A DNA stretch of 64,000 bases from Pomphorhynchus laevis (lineage: Eukaryota > Acanthocephala > Palaeacanthocephala > Echinorhynchida > Pomphorhynchidae), in contig WNNJ02000511.1 in assembly GCA_012934845.2 (NCBI GenBank), forward strand, positions 1-64,000, in the 5' to 3' direction. Made by a program: the position numbers and the translations under genes. This document shows, piece by piece, positions 11,850 through 21,898 of this stretch. Within the stretch, counting starts at the first letter, position 1. Every line of letters starts with the position of its first letter. The notes beneath the pieces are model-generated. The model was not told the origin of the DNA and did not search any database. It saw only the letters and a list, made by a program, of their open reading frames with translations.

Positions 11850-12460
11850 GCTCCTATTGTGGGTGGCGTCGTGTCAATCTGCGGACGCAAATCGCGAAGG
11901 TTTGACTAAAGCTGGTCCGCCGCAGTCACTGTCCATTCTCCGCAGGCTATTGTAGTGCTCGTTGCGGTGATATAGAATGCGAAGCTCCGTCGCCTCAACT
12001 TCGATTTGCCGATTCACTTCAAAACAGTTTTCGCTAGCGCTCTTGTAGTCCAACAAAGCAGGAGCTTGGCTCTCTGTCTTATGTGAAATGCATGTAAAGG
12101 ATCCTGGCTACAATCCTCGCTGATCGTGCTTCTGTTAATAATCCATGGCATAATTCCTTCCTGGTGAATGACAGTTGAAACGCCTTTGAGAGTACGAAAA
12201 CCACCAGTGCCTCATTTTCAGCAAACACGCATGGTTTTCGAAGTTGCGCGATCGATTTGTCAATGTTCGCTAAGAAATATGCAAACTCCGTCTGGTTGGT
12301 CTCAAGGTAGTCGCAAACATTCGCACGATACTCGGAGTGATTATCAAAATTACCCGTCATCTGGTCAGAGAGGGCGTGAAATAGGCAGTTACAATCGCTG
12401 GAGTCCTCGCGGAGCACAATCCCGAAATTATCGAGCTGGTTATAAAATGCAGCAGAATAC
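11850..12460 (-). pseudogene. Decayed OTUD3-like deubiquitinase (OTU cysteine protease)
   Basis: The minus strand reads FYNQLDNFGIVLRE, then DCNCLFHALSDQM and HSEYRANVCDYLE, then KPCVFAENEALVVF, and at the 3' end ELRILYHRNEHYNSLRR. In order and spacing these match OTUD3: the region before the catalytic cysteine, the Cys box (normally DGNCLFRAL; here the Gly is Cys), the TFAGNDAIVAF region, and the C-terminal catalytic His block (HYDSVRR type). A stretch resembling VVIHQLNAPLWQI is read in another frame (STVIHQEGIMPWII). The frame changes at least twice across the domain, so this is a pseudogene unless introns are hidden. OTUD3 removes ubiquitin in the cytoplasm. The 3' end merges into satellite. 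Confidence 0.75.
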
Positions 12461-12689
12461 CCGTCAGCTGCTAAGTAGCGCAGCTTCCGAGTGTCTTTCT
12501 AGAATTATCGTAGGAGTCGTGTTGTTCGAATAAGTTTTTGTTTGCATCGGACTTATACAGAGTAGTTTCCTCTCTCGTCGATTCCGCGCATTTGTTAATA
12601 ATCGATTCGATGTCAGATGCATTTTCTTGTGACATTTCACAATCGCGGACATCATGACATTTGCAGCGCGAGACTGCTCCTCACCGGCC
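12461..12689 (-). other. Linker between the duplicated EAF 5' end and the OTU pseudogene
   Basis: One frame reads a polar, acidic segment (MSQENASDIESIINKCAES, then DANKNLFEQHDSYDNSRK) that stops just before the OTU homology. It could be the N-terminal part of the OTU gene's protein; I do not recognise it. Confidence 0.35.
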
Positions 12690-12917
12690 AGATCAAACAC
12701 TTGGAAAGGGGTTCATTTTCCATGTGGGATTTTTCATTATGAGGTTAGCTATATCGTAATACGGTCGTATCAACAGATCAATGCTAGACAAGATAGCTAT
12801 TGAATTTCCTCTCATGAGTGATATTGATATTAGTTGAAAGAGCCGTGTGGATGTGATGCTTTATGGTAGAGATGATCGAATTGCTAAGGATCAGGCGATT
12901 CGTCTGATGATTTTCTC
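12690..12917 (-). pseudogene. Duplicated 5' end of the EAF-like gene
   Basis: The upstream flank, the start codon and about 38 codons (MRGNSIAILSSIDLL, RPYYDIAN, KMNPF) match the EAF-like gene at 1,590-1,802. One extra base in a C/T run after the NPF codons puts the rest out of frame. After about FDLA the similarity to EAF ends and unrelated sequence leading to the OTU pseudogene begins. The promoter and start of one gene therefore sit upstream of another. Confidence 0.75.
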
Positions 12918-13535
12918 CACTTCCACATTCCAGTCACCGTAACACTCCAAGACTGCATGTATGAAGTTATATCCGGTCTCAATCATTTTAGCACTGTACT
13001 TCCTATCTTTGACTTTAATTTCATCAAATGAGATACATTTTTAACCTGTATTTTTCCGTTTTAATAATCAAATATTAATAATCTAATCTTACTTATGATG
13101 CAATAATCGCCGAAATCTGATAACACATGTCTTCATGATCAGTTCATAAAAACTGTATTTTCGCATTTTAATAATCTAGTATTAATAATATAATCTTACT
13201 TCTGATGCAACAATGTCCGAAACCTGATAACACAACATTTCTTCCTGATTACTTCCAATTCTTTTTGCAATGCAAAATGAAATTAAGGCCAAAACCTGAT
13301 AACATAGAAGTTCATCCTAATAACCTCCAAGCTGTATTTTAATGCATGATTATAAATAATGATTACTAATAATGTCATTTTATTTCTAATGCTAAAATGG
13401 CCCGAATCCTTATTGCATAGCATCTCATCCTGATAACCTCTAAATGGTTTGCTATTATCTAATAGTTCATAGAAATTGAATCATTTGTATTTTAATAAAT
13501 AATTTTGATAAAATAATGGTTCTAATTGTCCACAC
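12918..13535 (+). repeat. Satellite block B
   Basis: After about 100 bases of unassigned sequence, monomers like those of block A resume near 13,018 (copies near 13,108, 13,215 and 13,290), ending with a variant monomer near 13,400. The stretch 13,020-13,270 closely repeats 11,380-11,630, so part of block A was duplicated together with its internal deletion. Confidence 0.65.
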
Positions 13536-15125
13536 GATAAAAGTTATATTATAAATTTTACAACGTTTCGATCATACTTTGTGACCCTTTTCAAGATAGT
13601 ACTTGTTTTCTCAATTCAATATATTTTCTCAATAATTATTTTTATATACAAAAATATTTACAGCTTAAAACTTAATAATTGATGAAAGTCAACTGACCGA
13701 AACGTTTTGAAACAAAGAATTTTCTAGTAATTATCTGATTTAGAAAATATATTTCTCTGAAAATTGTTATATAATAATCTTAAATCCAATGTTTAGACAT
13801 AATAAATTATTCCCACGAGAAAAGTTCCTTTTATAAATTTTACAACGTTTCGGTCATCCACAGTGAGTTCTAGGTACGGAAGAGAAGAAAAATTTTCTTA
13901 GTCCATACTATCGATGGGGTTCTTTAATTAAAGTTAGATTTTTTACCATGCATCCTTCCTCTCCTGCCATTGATGTGCATAGACTCAAGTATTAAACGCC
14001 TCTAGCTATTTGGCTCCTTTGCAAGTATTCTGACATTTTCAAACTCAATATGGTGTTTTTTATTGAAGGAATGGTTCAAAATAGAAGATGGAATGCTTTG
14101 ATTCCTGAGAGCATCACGATCTTATTTTATTCTAAAGTTTTATAGTCGTTTAGTCTGACCCACGTAGGTAGCATTAAAATCTTTACATTTTTTGATTTGA
14201 AACACCTACTATTTGTTGAGTTATAGGTGTTTGTTTAAACACGGGTTCGAAATACCTTCTAGGTGAACAGTATGGAAGATACGACATCTGTCGTCTTAGA
14301 ACGTCTTTAAAGCGTTTCAGCCTTAGTTTGTATACGAAAGCCGATCGCGAAACTATTTTGGTATTCACTTTGTCTTTTTTGTTATGTGTGTATTCAAAGA
14401 ATATTTTCTCGATTTTTTATAATCCTGGATGATGGCCTATTTGGGAAATCCGCGATTTCTAAGTTTAGATATGATAATAAATATTTAAATTATATATTTA
14501 CATTTCTCTGAGCAAATTTGCAAAGACCTTTTCAACAACGAAGTGGATGCGGATATCGTATATTTGTAAGTTATATGAGTAGACCAAAGAGGCGGATTCC
14601 ACGTAATATTTGGTTTGTGATATAACTCCGTTATGATCTTACTTTTAAGTCTAAAAGGCACATCAAGGAATGTGATTGATTATTTGCAGTTTTGTAGCTG
14701 TTCCTGTTATTAAATGGACGGTTCTTTATTATTAATCACGTTTAGGAGTGATACCTCATTTGGACACGTGTCGAAAATCATAAATACATAAGCTACATAG
14801 CGCCAATATGCACGTAGGTTTGACAGTATGTGATATGTTTCTTTTCCATTTCATTCATAAAAATGTTTACTAAAATAAGTCCAAGCTGAGAGCCCATTGC
14901 TACTCCGTCGATTTGATCTAATACCTTCTACTCAAAAATAAATGTGGACTTTTGAGTAAACTATATCAATAACTCTAGCCAGTCAGAAATATTAAGTTTC
15001 GGATTATCACATTTATCAAATCAAACTTTCGCAGCTATTTGGACACTAGATGCTTGAGGGATATTCGTAAATAATGAGACGAGATTCGCTGTTGTCAAAT
15101 AACACGGATTAACGATTTTTATTAA
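13536..15125 (-). mobile_element. Canonical Penelope-like element with C-terminal GIY-YIG nuclease (decayed)
   Basis: The minus strand encodes QIDGVAMGS (14,883-14,920), the PLE form of RT motif B, and further downstream a nuclease segment with NATYVGQTKRL (14,145-14,180). RT first and GIY-YIG last is the canonical PLE order, unlike the Naiad-type copies elsewhere here. The 3' part (13,555-13,880) holds two similar segments reading GAAACGTTGTAAAATTTATA, consistent with tandem pseudo-LTR pieces. Satellite sequence lies on both sides, so it inserted into the satellite. It carries several breaks and the 5' part is missing. PLE RTs are the closest relatives of telomerase RT. Confidence 0.7.
13560..13870. 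ncRNA. Three hammerhead-like ribozyme motifs at the PLE 3' end
   Basis: Minus strand at about 13,562-13,603: TTGAAAA, a stem GGTCA/TGATC, then GAAACGTT. Plus strand at about 13,692-13,722: TTGATGA, stem GTCA/TGAC, then CGAAACGTT. Minus strand at about 13,835-13,870: a copy ending GATGACCGAAACGTTG. PLEs are known to carry hammerhead ribozymes in their pseudo-LTRs. The core word before stem II is imperfect in all three, so activity is doubtful. Confidence 0.4.
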
Positions 15126-15378
15126 ACAGTTCTTCCTGATTACTTCCTAACTTTATACTAAGACATGGTTAACTATTCTATATCATTAAGATTTATTTTC
15201 GATTTGTGATAATCTAATATTAATAATATAATCTTACTTAAACGCAATAATGGCCCAAACCTGATAACACAAAAGTTCATGATAAACTTCTATCTTCATT
15301 CTAATACATATATTTCTATTTTCTAATAATCAGTTCATAAAAACTCTATTTTCGCAATTTAATAATCTAATATTAATA
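15126..15378 (+). repeat. Satellite block C, left flank of the full-length LINE
   Basis: One to two monomers (GGCCCAAACCTGATAACACA at about 15,252) ending in CTAATATTAATA at 15,367-15,378, which is repeated at 19,699-19,710 on the other side of the LINE. Confidence 0.75.
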
Positions 15379-15529
15379 TAGAGGAAATTTATTAGGGCAC
15401 TGCGTCTCTCGACTTGGCCAAATGAAAGAAATTAAATAAAACATTGTGCAATGACTTCATTTGAGATAATATCAATATTTGATAGTCCACCACTAGTTCC
15501 CAACAGGCAAAAGAAATTTAGCAGGTTTA

Positions 15530-18374
15530 TCAGGTTAGCCGTAAACTTAATTTATCGATCTCCTTCAAAGATTTTTGCGCTAACACCGGGCACTCAAATA
15601 CGTGGGATAAAGACTCACATATATCACCACAGAAAAAACACACACACGAAACTCCACGTTTATAGACAGGTATGTGAGTGCGACAAAACTTGTCGTGATA
15701 TCCGTGTAAAGAAACCCTCCAAACGAGGGGGCGTTTAGAAGCACACGGAGACTGCCAACTCGTTTGCGTATTAACTGGTGAAGTGTACAGATGATGATCT
15801 AGCTTGCTAACCTTATCTGTAAAGCCTTTTTTGAATATAATGTACCGTATCTTGTGCTCCGATCATATTTCGTAAATACTCCGTACATAACTCGACTTTA
15901 GATAAAACATAAACCGCAGTCGTCGAGCACTTTGGAGAGACGCCTACAACACGCTTAATGAATCTGCCTTTACATTTGTCGATCTGCGCAAAATTAGCCG
16001 TCGTGAGGTCTGTCCAGATTGCTGAAAGCGCGTACGACAAAATCGGTAGAAGCATGACATGAAAATACTGAAGAGCACCACCAAAGGAAAGCTTACCTAA
16101 ACATTTAACTCGCGAAGTGGCTATGACGATTTTCGCACATTTATTTTCGATATGAAGCTTAAAAGACCACCTACTTGTCAATAGCATCCCCAAGTACGTG
16201 TATTGATTACTGAACTCTACCTTCCTGCTGTTTAAACTAATCTCGTGATGCGAGCACAATCTGTCACCTTTACGAAACTTTACTACCTTTGTTTTATCGA
16301 TATTGACTTCAATTAGATTATTTGAACAGTAGTTAGCTAGAACAGTTGTTACGTTTTGAGCCGATTCCAGATCTTTCGTTAGAATAACTAAGTCGTCAGC
16401 GTAAAGAACAGAACTTGAAGTTTGACATTCGTTTCTCAGATGAGACGGCAAATCATGGATATAAACAGAGAAAAGGATAGGGCTGAGCGGATCTCCCTGC
16501 ATCACACCGCGGCTAGCAATTATTGTGTCTGATGAAGTAAGTCCGTCGAAGACATTTAATGAATTGGCATAGAGGATATTGCCTAAGAGTTTCAACATAC
16601 GACCAGATATCCGGAAATCCATCGACAATTTACGGGTGAGTATTTCTCGATTAACCGAATCAAAGGCTTTTTTAAAGTCAACAAAGATAGCATATAAATG
16701 ACTCTTGCGTTCGAATTGTAATAACACTTGTTCACGAACTACCTTGATTGCATCCATCGTTGATCGGTGAGGTCGGAAACCAAATTGTTCTGGCGGTAAC
16801 AGATTATCACGGGGTTTCGATAATCGATTGGTTATAAGAGTGGACAAAAATTTATAGGTATGATTTAGCAGGGCAATTCCACGGTACGAGTTGGTATCAC
16901 TTATATCCCCTTTACCCTTATACAGGATTTTTATTACAGCTTGCTTCCATGACACCGGCATTTGATGACCGTATAGGATACAATTGAATAAATGTAGCCA
17001 ATAACTCGATAATAAATAAAAGGAATCTTTAATTTGTTCAACACAAAGTTGGTCAAGGCCGGCCGCCTTATTTTTAGACATAGAAAAGAGAGCAAGTTCC
17101 AATTCGGGCAATGAAAATGGAGCATTTAGTTGGTCATTGTCACTGTCCAAGCATGACAGTGTTATCAGCGCATTATTATTACGACACATTGGGAGGTCAT
17201 GTGAATTAACGAGAATATCATTAAAGTGCTTAAACCAACGGTTCATCGGGATGCCGGAGGTACTAACATTGTTTTTTCTTTGCAGTTTCCAGGGACATCG
17301 TTCTGCTTGTCGCAAGCGTTTGTATTCTTCCTCTAATAATATTGATTCGCGAAATTTTGATAACATCGTACAATACACACGCCGTAAGAAAATAAAATTC
17401 ATATTAATATCATGATCAAACCGCCGGCTTCTGCCCATAAATATGAGCTTTCTCCGTAGCTGTACAAGGTGTATTGGCTTACGATGTATCTTGTTCCCAT
17501 AATGTTGAGAATTGCGATTAGAGAGTGGATGACATGCGGTGAGAAGGCATTCACTGATTTTGGAGAAACTTGCTTCTATTTCATATGCATTTAGAAGATC
17601 TACTGCGTCTTTAATCATATTATGATTCAAATTCCTGAAACAAAGTTTTCTGTTAATTTGTGAAGGCAAGGATTTCTCTATTGGCGTGCTAATATGATTT
17701 TCTAGAATGAAAGATACAGGTTTGTGTTTGCGGAGTAGAGCCCATTCGGATGCAATCTCCAGTTTAACCTTTTTGACGCTAACATTTGTAAATATGAAAT
17801 CGATGCAACTTCGCCCATTGTGAGACTCATAAGTCCATCCTTCTACGGGTAAGTGCAATTCAAGACCAAACTCACTAAAAAAGTATAACAGTTGCTTAAG
17901 TTTAGATGGGACAGGGTTCATGAAACGTGCATTAAAATCTCCCGCAACGATTATGGAATTTTCAGAAGATAAATCACTTAAAAAAGGCGAAACTTCATCG
18001 ATGATATCACAAGCCGACATCAATGGGTTAAAATAGCAACCTATTAAAAGAATACCACATGAAACTATACATATTACGTTAGATGACTTTTTAACTTCCC
18101 AGTTTGTAAAGCTTGAACTAACAGCAATGGACACGCCACCGAAGGGTCGACCACGGTTACCCAACGATGCTGGGATATTAAAAGTGTAATAGTTAGGTAA
18201 AGATACCAATTGAGTTGAAAGAGTTTCAGTAAGGACTATTAAATCAAACGAAGAAAACCAGGAAGTTATGCCCGCTGATATTAAATAGTTTAGTCCCTCA
18301 ACATTAAATAGGAGTAATCGGAGTAAATTTGACTTATTGGTCTGGAAGTAAGTTCGAATACTATCTTGGGCTAG
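15530..18374 (-). CDS. LINE ORF2: endonuclease and reverse transcriptase
   Basis: The frame continues directly after the ORF1 stop and encodes LLLFNVEGLNYL, FDLIVLTET, an AGDFNARF block and SHNGRSCIDFIFTN (exonuclease-endonuclease-phosphatase domain), then RT motifs: YRGIALLNHTYK, EQFGFRPHRST, FVDFKKAFDS, GVMQGDPLSPILF, the catalytic YADDLVIL (plus-strand 16,392-16,403) and YTYLGMLL. No ATG precedes the endonuclease domain. After QKRLYR a stop appears, but shifting by one base at the six-A run (15,827-15,832) opens 100 more codons with a zinc-knuckle-like CFFCGD...H...C block ending near 15,530. That run is either a one-base lesion or an assembly error. The protein nicks target DNA and primes reverse transcription there. 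Confidence 0.85.
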
Positions 18375-18377
18375 TCA
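18371..18377 (-). promoter_or_regulatory. Candidate stop-codon readthrough site UGA-CUAG
   Basis: The ORF1 stop and its next four bases read TGACTAG on the minus strand. UGA followed by CUA(G) is the best characterised leaky-stop context in animals. ORF1 and ORF2 are in the same frame and nothing but this codon separates them. ORF2 lacks an AUG before its first conserved domain, so readthrough gives a simple way to make an ORF1-ORF2 fusion. Confidence 0.65.
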
Positions 18378-19442
18378 TATGGATATCTCTTCAGCCCCAG
18401 ATTTATTCTCATCGGTAGCCTTTTTGAAATAACTTGGCACTACGCAACAATCTTTAATGCGATAAACAATGTTAGGATTTTCAACACGTTTCTGGTGAAG
18501 CTCTTCCCGTAATGATCTTTGAATCTCACGTTCTGGGAGGGACAAGTCTGCATTCACAAAAACATCATGGAAATTCGTCGAATCTTTCAATAAGTGAGAT
18601 CTTGAAAGCAGCTGAGTAATGGTGGACTCGTCGACAGTCCTTAAGAGCCACGGTGGTGTATCAACTCGTTTTGCTGAGAAACGCCGTAGTTTTACCTTGT
18701 TATCAGAAGGCAAATGCACACCTAGCAAAGAGCAAATTTCCTTAGCTAATCGAAGATCATCACCCGACTGCCTAAGACCACGGATAATAACGTTTGAAAA
18801 TCTCTGTGAATCCCGACTAAACGTTTGTGCCAGTTTTAAAGAAGTAGAGTCAATTCTCGTAGCATGTGAGGCAGCTAGAACAGTGCGTAATACCTCTTTT
18901 CTAATTATACTGGCGAACGTTTGTTTAAGTGGGATATGGGAAGTTATATTAGATGTCAATTGCTGAACACTAGCAGGTGTAGATATGGCTTGCATGTGTT
19001 TCATTTCATTTACCTCAGAGACAAGAGAGTTCAAAGATTGTTTAGTGGCATCAAGATCAACACGTAGTTTGTTAATGTGAAATGCCGCACAGGATCCGCA
19101 GAAAAAGTTCTGCAAAAAGAAATTTCTGTTTACCTGTTTGGGAACTCTGACATGAGTGTGCAGTGGACATCCAACTTGAGTACATCCGATTTCCAAACTG
19201 GCGTACTCAATATGTGTGCTTTTTGAGTCTTTGTTCGAGGATGGCATTGACGAATCAGATAAAGCTGACGGAAGGTTATTGTCCTGTGCCAATGAAACAT
19301 TTCGATTTGTACATTTCGACCCAGGAAGGCAGTTTAGACAGAGCTTCCCTGCTTTAACGCACATACAATTTTTGCAAACTGCGTTCGAACCATTGCATGG
19401 GCAACAATGCGTCCCGGAACCGCTCGGGTTTGCGCGAGGCAT
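18375..19442 (-). CDS. LINE ORF1: Cys-rich, coiled-coil nucleic-acid-binding protein
   Basis: The first ATG of the open frame is at 19,442 (355 residues); the frame is open for about 40 codons farther upstream but without an ATG. Near the N-terminus lies a dense Cys cluster (CCPCNGS, CKNCMCVKAG, CLNCLPG) of the type found in ORF1 of several animal LINEs, then a second Cys/His patch (CTQVGCPLH, CGSC). A heptad-like stretch around KLRVDLDATKQSLNSL suggests a coiled coil. The C-terminal half (VIIRGL, LLGVHLP, VNADLSLPEREIQRSLREEL) follows the RRM-plus-C-terminal-domain pattern of CR1/L2-like ORF1p, which packages the RNA. It stops with TGA at 18,375-18,377, in the same frame as ORF2. Confidence 0.8.
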   Translation of the reverse strand: MPRANPSGSGTHCCPCNGSNAVCKNCMCVKAGKLCLNCLPGSKCTNRNVSLAQDNNLPSALSDSSMPSSNKDSKSTHIEYASLEIGCTQVGCPLHTHVRVPKQVNRNFFLQNFFCGSCAAFHINKLRVDLDATKQSLNSLVSEVNEMKHMQAISTPASVQQLTSNITSHIPLKQTFASIIRKEVLRTVLAASHATRIDSTSLKLAQTFSRDSQRFSNVIIRGLRQSGDDLRLAKEICSLLGVHLPSDNKVKLRRFSAKRVDTPPWLLRTVDESTITQLLSRSHLLKDSTNFHDVFVNADLSLPEREIQRSLREELHQKRVENPNIVYRIKDCCVVPSYFKKATDENKSGAEEISI

Positions 19443-19698
19443 TGAATATTGCCTGTTGTACAAGTTGTTGTCGATCCTCTGTAAGTTCCTGACTGATTGT
19501 AAGTAGCTGTAAAGTGCTTCGTTAGTATTACGAAAAGCCAATGTTACTTTATTTGATATTAGCCTCGTTGCAGATATTGATTGTAAATAGTTATTTGTTA
19601 GCAGTTCATGTCAATATGTGCGGACAAAAAGATCCAATAATATGTGTATATTAATCTCTCAAATGTATGTTTATTAGAAACCAAAAATTTTTTAAGGT

Positions 19699-20333
19699 CT
19701 AATATTAATAATCTAATCTTACTTCTGATGCAATAATGATCGAAACCCGATAGACCAGCTGTTCCTCCTGATTACTTCCAATTTAATTTTAATACATGCT
19801 TATCTATTATATAATAATCGATTCATAAAAATTAAATCATTCGTATATTAATAATCTAATATTTAATAATCTAATCTTCTAATGCAATACTGGCGGAAAC
19901 CTGATAACATAACAATTATTCCTGATTACTTCTAAACTTTATTCTAATACATTATTATATCGGTATCAATAAAATATTGTTTTGGAAAAATATGTTATTT
20001 ACGAACATGTTGGATTTGTGGACAGGTGGCGAAATTCCTATCTTCATACTAATACGTGTTTATCTATTATCTATTAATCACGTCATAAAAATTGTATTGT
20101 CCGTTTTAATAATCTAATATTAATAATCTAATCTTACTTCTGATGCAAGCATGGCCGAAACCTGATAACACAAAAGTTCATATTGATTATTTCTAAGTTT
20201 CATTCTAATACATTGTTTTCTGTTTTCTAATAATCAGTTCACAAAAAATGTATTTTCACACTTAATTTCATCAAATGAGTTGCATTATTTACTCCCGCTT
20301 GTTGATGAATAAAGGGCGAAATCTGATAACATG
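19699..20333 (+). repeat. Satellite block D, right flank of the LINE
   Basis: Begins with the LINE target duplicate and contains monomers at about 19,738, 19,890 and 20,155. At 20,280-20,333 the sequence passes into a LINE tail. Confidence 0.75.
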
Positions 20334-20745
20334 GCGGGAAAACGTATCCCGAAGAAAGCTAGATGGGCCCTGAAACTGGCCCAACATCTGTCATTGAAAG
20401 AGAAAACCCAAGTGCGCCTCTGGAGTACTTGGGCTATCTCGGGATTGGTCTTCTTTTCAAGAGGACGTCCCCCAGAACAAAGACTAAGATTTCTTAAGCT
20501 CCTCATCTTGCGATTACCAAGCATCGTCCGCCTTGATTGGATTATTCGGGGGGGGGGTGAAAGACCCCGAGTGGTTCAGTCGAAGGGCGGCGTGTTGGAT
20601 TGGCTGGAGGGCTCAGATCCCGCTGGACCTGAGGCCTTAAAGATTGGTGAAGACCTGAATCGCGACTCATTAGCTAAATTTTTCATTCCTGTATTTTTGA
20701 TAAAAGTTCTTTTTTATTTTATATTTTAGTTGTTATATAACACTA
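20334..20745 (+). mobile_element. 3' tail of a second LINE family (copy 1 of 3)
   Basis: The open frame reads KKARWALKLAQHLSLKEKTQ, SGLVFFSRGRPPEQRLRFLK, a poly-Gly turn (RGGGERP) and GVLDWLEGSDPAGPEALK. It matches 51,645-51,790 and, inverted, 53,210-53,700 (KRARWALKQA, SGLVFFSR, GVLDWLEGSDPSGPE). Only the end of the RT protein and the 3' UTR remain; the 5' break falls in a satellite monomer that supplies the ATG at 20,331. Confidence 0.7.
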
Positions 20746-21260
20746 AGTTTTGTTATTTAAGAAAATCTTTTTCTTATAACATAGCGGTTTATTCGTAGTA
20801 CTTTTAATCTTTATTCTGATACATGCATATCTATTATCTATTAATCCGTTTATAAACATTCAATCATTTGCATTTTAATAATTAAATATTAATAATATTA
20901 TCTTATTTCTGATGCAATAATGGCCGATATCTGATAACATACCCTTTGATGACATTTTATCTGTATCCTAATTCTGTATATCTATTATCTATTAATCAGT
21001 TCTTAAATATTGTATTTTCAAACTTTAATAATCTAATATTATATATAACATTTCGGAGAAGAAACGAAATTCCGATCTTCATACTAATATGTGTTTATCT
21101 ATTATCTATTAATCACTTCATAAAAATTGTATTGTCCGTTTTAATAATCAAATATTAATAATGTAATTTTACTTATGATGTAATAATGGCTGAAACCTGA
21201 TAACATGTCTTCATGATTAATTCTAAACTTTATTCTGATTAATGATTATCTATTTAGATG
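20746..21260 (+). repeat. Satellite block E
   Basis: Degenerate monomers continue (GGCCGATATCTGATAACATA near 20,921; GGCTGAAACCTGATAACATG near 21,187), then the repeat ends. Confidence 0.65.
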
Positions 21261-21898
21261 AACAATTATATCAACAAATTCCACAGTTAATTGTGAATAA
21301 ACTGTGGAATAAATGTTAATAAATATTAGCACCATAAATATTCTTTATATATTAAAGATATTTTTTCTGCTCGTTTAAATTGAATTATACTTTATAATTG
21401 CAATTGATTTTGTTGCCAGATTTTTTTGCTGGTGCTAATCATTTCTGACAGATAAGATAATTTTTTCTAGTGCACTAAATGCACGCGACAAATACGTAAT
21501 GTCACGAGCAGAAGACACGAGTCACTGGTAAATCAAAATTTTCTATTGTTTTTAGAGGCACATAGAATAAGTTACCTCCTATAATATTTTGCTTTAAATT
21601 ATGTCAAAGTAACTTATTATTAAAAATAATCTTAGATTACATAAATTAGCATAAACTCCATAAATTAGTTTACAGGTTAAAAATGCGGTTAGCAAAGTCA
21701 GTGATGTGTTTATTAGAGTTGTGAAGTGAGCTGGTATCTGGCGATAGAGCGTGTCTGTGAATTTAAATGACGCGTTCAACGAGATACATCACAGATTTTT
21801 CTTAGTCTCCGGCATAGTAATAGTGACGATAGAGCATGCGCTTTTTTGTTTCTTACTTTTTATAAAGACAACAGCGTTCATTATTGAAAATAAAAAAT
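21261..21898. other. Region upstream of the Headcase-like gene
   Basis: Unique-looking sequence with no open frame of note. A 20-bp inverted repeat around CCACAGTTAATTGTG occurs near 21,278-21,300. It probably contains the promoter and 5' UTR of the next gene, but no core element is convincing. A 5' exon cannot be excluded. Confidence 0.4.

Larger units (their letters stand above)
15379..19698 (-). mobile_element. Full-length two-ORF LINE with 12-bp target duplication
   Basis: A 4.3-kb non-LTR retrotransposon on the minus strand, bounded by a 12-bp direct repeat CTAATATTAATA (15,367-15,378 and 19,699-19,710) inside the satellite. It has a 5' UTR of about 150-250 bases, ORF1 with a Cys-rich domain, ORF2 with apurinic-type endonuclease and reverse transcriptase, and a short 3' UTR ending CTAATAAATTTCCTCTA with a possible AATAAA and no poly(A). 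Both ends and almost all coding sequence are present, so the insertion looks young. ORF architecture fits the CR1/L2/jockey group; I cannot fix the clade. One break in the main frames, near the ORF2 C-terminus, is visible. Confidence 0.85.

Noticed and set aside
15820-15835. Programmed -1 frameshift in LINE ORF2
   Set aside because: The shift needed to reach the C-terminal zinc-knuckle frame is +1; the -1 frame stops within ten codons, and no stimulatory structure was seen.
17137-19506. Plus-strand frames opposite the LINE
   Set aside because: Shadows of ORF1 and ORF2; no independent motif.
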